Positions 42,437-44,966 of a stretch of 44,966 bases of DNA are shown piece after piece. Origin of the DNA: Candidatus Segatella violae (lineage in GTDB: Bacteria > Bacteroidota > Bacteroidia > Bacteroidales > Bacteroidaceae); assembly GCA_002440225.1 (NCBI GenBank), contig DJSH01000010.1:1-44966 (forward strand). Reading direction: 5' to 3'. Under the pieces are notes generated by a model that searched no databases, had not been told where the DNA came from, and worked only from the letters and a program-made list of their open reading frames with translations. Within the stretch, counting starts at the first letter, position 1. Every line of letters starts with the position of its first letter. Both the position numbers and the translations under genes were made by a program.

Positions 42437-42568
42437 ATGAACAGACGTAACACCTTGGCTTTCAGCCACAAAAATGGGGGGGGTAATTTTGAGGGTTCAA
42501 AATTAGCCTTAGCTATTCATGCGCTTACCAAGCCTGCAAAGGGGCGACTAGCATCATTTTTCAGCGTG
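42437..42568 (+). other. In-frame leader segment with a G8 tract
   Basis: From ATG at 42437 a frame runs unbroken into the lipoprotein gene. It contains eight consecutive G (42476-42483). One extra G would give TAA immediately after the tract; one fewer would give TAG about ten codons later. Only the present length keeps the frame open. A 9-bp palindrome TAATTTTGA/TCAAAATTA (42484-42505) follows directly. As a signal-peptide extension it would be 44 residues, too long, so it may be a regulatory leader. Confidence 0.5.
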
Positions 42569-42586
42569 ATGCTAGTCGTCCTTTTT
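42545..42586 (+). terminator. Terminator/attenuator-like hairpin carrying a start codon
   Basis: CGACTAGCATCA (42545-42556) pairs perfectly with TGATGCTAGTCG (42567-42578), with a 10-nt loop; TCCTTTTTGTG follows. The 3' arm holds the ATG at 42569. Formation would stop transcription or hide the start codon. Confidence 0.65.
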
Positions 42587-43009
42587 GTGTTTACGGCGAC
42601 ACTCAGCCTTTCCTCTTGCAGCAGTGGCGACGAGGAGGTCGAAGACTCCCCTATCCCTGCCGATTACCAATCCATGCTCACTGCCAACGACTGGGAAATC
42701 ACCACGGCGGCGCAAAAGCTCGGAGGCTTCTTGATAGACCAGAAGGAAGCCGACCTCTACTGCCATTTCTCCCCCGACAGCGTCTTTTTCGCCGAGGGGG
42801 CGATGGTGAATTATTTCGATTACGACGGCAAGGTAACCAAGAGCCAGTACGAATACTCGCCCCTTGGCGGCGCACCTTATCATATGAAGGGCGAACAAAT
42901 CAAGATCGAGAACGAAACATTCACAATAACAAACAACGACAAGAGCCAAGCATCCTCCTCGCTCATCCTAGAGAACGAGGAGTGGCGACTTGTGCTCGAA
43001 AAGAAATAA
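42569..43009 (+). CDS. Small lipoprotein upstream of hsdM
   Basis: 146 codons from ATG at 42569, chosen because it gives a normal lipoprotein signal (MLVVLFVFTATLSLSSC, lipobox LSSC). An ATG at 42437 would add 44 residues. The mature part is acidic at the start (SGDEEVEDSP), then a small beta-rich domain ('YQSMLTANDWEITTAAQKLGG', 'CHFSPDSVFFAEGAMVNYF', 'QIKIENETFTITN', 'LILENEEWRLVLEKK'), reminiscent of lipocalin-like lipoproteins. Family not recognised. It lies 12 bp ahead of hsdM, an unusual partner, and both are probably cotranscribed. Its expression may be set by the G8 tract and hairpin in the leader. Confidence 0.65.
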   Translation: MLVVLFVFTATLSLSSCSSGDEEVEDSPIPADYQSMLTANDWEITTAAQKLGGFLIDQKEADLYCHFSPDSVFFAEGAMVNYFDYDGKVTKSQYEYSPLGGAPYHMKGEQIKIENETFTITNNDKSQASSSLILENEEWRLVLEKK

Positions 43010-43021
43010 ATACACATTATT

Positions 43022-44572
43022 ATGGCAACAAGAAATACAGAAAGAGAAGAACTACACAAAACCATTTGGAGCATCGCCGAGGATTTACGTGGTGCCGTGG
43101 ATGGCTGGGAATTCAAGGCTTACGTCTTGGGAGCCATCTTCTACCGCTACATCTCGGAGAACCTCACCGACTACATCAACCAGCTACAGGCAGATGCGGG
43201 CATCGAGGATTTCGATTACGCCCAGATGAGCGACGAGGAGGCAGAGGAGGCACGAGAGATGATGGTGCAGGAGAAAGGTTTCTTTATCCTGCCGAGCCAG
43301 CTGTTTCAGAAAGTGGCTGAGCATCCCGAGAAAAACCTCAACCTCAACGAGACCCTGAGCAACGTGTTCCGCTCCATCGAGGCGAGCGCCGCTGGCACCG
43401 AGAGCGAGGAGCAGGTAAAGGGACTCTTTTCTGATTTCATCATCGATAGTTCTCGCATTGGCAACTCGGTGGATGCACGCAACAAGCTCATCTCCAAGGT
43501 ATTGATTGCCGTAAGAGAAATGAAACTCAGCCAGAAATATTCCGACAACAGCATCGACACCGTAGGCGACACCTACGAATTTCTGATGAAGATGTACGCC
43601 TCTAAGGCTGGCAAGAGCGGCGGCGAGTTTTTCACCCCACAAGAGGTGAGCGAGGTGCTGGCAAGAATCGCTTCTTTTCAGAATCCTCACATCCGCAAGG
43701 TCTATGACCCTGCGTGCGGTTCGGGCTCGTTGCTGATGAAGTTTGCCAAGTATGCTGGCGACGGAGCAAAGGACATTGAGTTTTATGGTCAGGAAATCAA
43801 CCCTACCACTTACAACCTCTGCCGCATCAATATGTTCTTGCACAACATCAACTACGCCAAGTTCGACATCCAGCTGGGCAACACGCTCACTCACCCTCAG
43901 CACCTCGGAATGCAGTTCGACGCCATCGTGAGCAATCCTCCTTACTCCAAGAAATGGGACGGCAAGGAGAATCCTATCCTCATCAACGATGAGCGTTACA
44001 GCCCTGCGGGCGTACTGGCACCTGTGTCAAAGAGCGACTTAGCCTTCACTATGCACATGCTTTATCACTTGGGCGAGACGGGTACTTGTGCCATCGTAGA
44101 GTTCCCTGGTGTACTTTATCGTGGCGGTGCGGAGAAGAAAATCCGTGAGTATCTAATAAAGAATAATTTCGTGGACACTGTGATTCAGCTCCCAGCCAAC
44201 CTTTTCTTTGGCGTGGGAATCGCCACCTGCATCATCGTGCTGAAAAAGAACAAGAAGGACAACAACATTTTGTTCGTCGATGCTTCCGAGGAATGCGTGA
44301 AGGAAGGAGAAAAGAACAAGCTGACGGAAGAGAACCAAGACAAAATCGTCAATGCTTACGGTGAGCGCAAGGAGGAGCAATACTTCACCAAGCTCGTGAG
44401 TATCGACGACGTTCTTGCCAACGATGCGAACCTCTCGGTGTCTTCGTATGTAGAGAAGGAGGACAAGAGAGAGGTAATTGACATCGTGAAGCTGAATGCA
44501 GAGATTGAGGAACTTAGCAAATCAGTTATTGCCGATTCTATGAAGTTGAACGAAATCATCAAGGGTCTATGA
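43022..44572 (+). CDS. hsdM: Type I restriction-modification methyltransferase subunit HsdM
   Basis: 516 codons. The N-terminal helical domain (about 1-130, 'LHKTIWSIAEDLRGAVDGWEFKAYVLGAIFYRYIS') is followed by an N6-adenine methyltransferase core: 'GGEFFTPQEVSEVLARI', AdoMet motif I 'YDPACGSGSLLMKF' near residue 229, and catalytic motif IV NPPY in 'IVSNPPYSKKWDGK' near 304. It methylates adenine in a bipartite site read by HsdS and forms part of the HsdM2S/R2 complex. All motifs are intact. The stop codon overlaps the hsdS start (CTATGA), indicating coupled translation. Confidence 0.96.
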   Translation: MATRNTEREELHKTIWSIAEDLRGAVDGWEFKAYVLGAIFYRYISENLTDYINQLQADAGIEDFDYAQMSDEEAEEAREMMVQEKGFFILPSQLFQKVAEHPEKNLNLNETLSNVFRSIEASAAGTESEEQVKGLFSDFIIDSSRIGNSVDARNKLISKVLIAVREMKLSQKYSDNSIDTVGDTYEFLMKMYASKAGKSGGEFFTPQEVSEVLARIASFQNPHIRKVYDPACGSGSLLMKFAKYAGDGAKDIEFYGQEINPTTYNLCRINMFLHNINYAKFDIQLGNTLTHPQHLGMQFDAIVSNPPYSKKWDGKENPILINDERYSPAGVLAPVSKSDLAFTMHMLYHLGETGTCAIVEFPGVLYRGGAEKKIREYLIKNNFVDTVIQLPANLFFGVGIATCIIVLKKNKKDNNILFVDASEECVKEGEKNKLTEENQDKIVNAYGERKEEQYFTKLVSIDDVLANDANLSVSSYVEKEDKREVIDIVKLNAEIEELSKSVIADSMKLNEIIKGL

Positions 44573-44966
44573 GTAAGATAGAATATAAAAAACTCTATGA
44601 AATCGTCCAAACGGTCAATGCTCCTGTTAAATTAAAAACTGAAGAATATCAGTTGACAGGCAATTATCCTATAATCGATCAAGGTAAGGAATTCCAAGCC
44701 GGCTTTACAGACGATGAAAATGCATTACTTCCTCTAGGTGAATATATTCTTTATGGAGATCATACACTATCCGTTAAATATTATAACGGAAGGTTTGCAC
44801 AAGGTGCAGATGGACTGAAAATATTGAAATGTAAAGAAGGAATAGAAAAGTTCATTTATTATGCCCTATGTACATTTAATCTTCATAGTAATGAATATAA
44901 ACGGCATTGGACACAAGCAAAACAGATTTCGATTCCCCTACCCCCTCTCGCCATTCAGCAGGAGAT
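44569..44966 (+). CDS. hsdS: Type I specificity subunit HsdS, N-terminal part (cut by window end)
   Basis: 132 codons are visible from ATG at 44569, which overlaps the hsdM stop codon. This is the first target-recognition domain: 'YEIVQTVNAPVKLKTEEYQL', 'YPIIDQGKEFQAGFTDDEN', 'GEYILYGDHTLSVKYY' and 'KQISIPLPPLAIQQE', which is the typical start of the conserved central helix. Together with HsdM it sets the DNA sequence recognised. The segment is clearly more AT-rich than hsdM, as expected for a swapped recognition domain. The rest of the gene, the second domain and any hsdR lie beyond the window. Confidence 0.9.
   Translation, partial: MSKIEYKKLYEIVQTVNAPVKLKTEEYQLTGNYPIIDQGKEFQAGFTDDENALLPLGEYILYGDHTLSVKYYNGRFAQGADGLKILKCKEGIEKFIYYALCTFNLHSNEYKRHWTQAKQISIPLPPLAIQQE

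Overview
The window looks like a chromosomal segment of a Bacteroidota, most likely a Prevotella/Segatella-type gut or oral anaerobe. The evidence is the repeated promoter signature of this phylum (TTTG about 19-20 nt upstream of TAnnTTTG), an HU-related DNA-binding protein followed by a 31-residue 'smalltalk' peptide, a Rho factor with a very long disordered insertion, a class III fructose-bisphosphatase, DUF4421 and DUF1460 proteins, and a Wzi-like capsule protein. No rRNA, insertion sequence or CRISPR array was seen. Two tRNA genes (Thr-CGT, Gly-CCC) sit at 39.7-39.9 kb.

Layout. (1) 1-5.3 kb is accessory DNA: a small unknown protein, an Rpn-type nuclease with a heptad repeat, a divergent pair formed by a DpnA/DpnII-like adenine methyltransferase and a DpnI-like methyl-directed endonuclease, a repeat-rich gap with long inverted repeats, and the HU/smalltalk cassette. 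(2) 5.3-22 kb is mostly housekeeping: a CBM20-HAD phosphatase fusion, mltG, an ACT/UPF0210 pair, a nucleoside phosphorylase, mnmE, eno, then a leftward cluster (ABC-F protein, engB, Gfo/Idh oxidoreductase, DUF4421, DUF1460) whose promoter overlaps that of rightward rho. (3) 22-26 kb is a leftward gene train galE - L,D-transpeptidase - ECF sigma factor - membrane anti-sigma-like protein - Spy/CpxP-like protein, which suggests envelope stress control. (4) 26-40 kb holds an RND efflux adaptor and pump, fbp, a TPR protein with gyrA, clpC and the tRNAs. (5) 40-45 kb holds a lipocalin-like lipoprotein with a Wzi-like protein, a possible structured RNA, a lipoprotein gene with a leader containing a G8 tract and a terminator-like hairpin, then hsdM and the start of hsdS of a type I restriction system, cut by the window edge.

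The strongest candidates for new biology are: the DpnI-like nuclease facing a DpnA-like methylase, with three GATC sites on a 20 bp and 10 bp spacing in the shared promoter region; the G8 tract and attenuator-like hairpin ahead of the lipoprotein-hsdMS operon, which could phase-vary it; the tandem starch-binding-domain/phosphatase fusion, similar in architecture to laforin; and a 26 bp inverted repeat with iteron-like units flanking an AT-rich palindromic core at 4.06-4.25 kb. All functions are inferred from reading the sequence; no database search was run.
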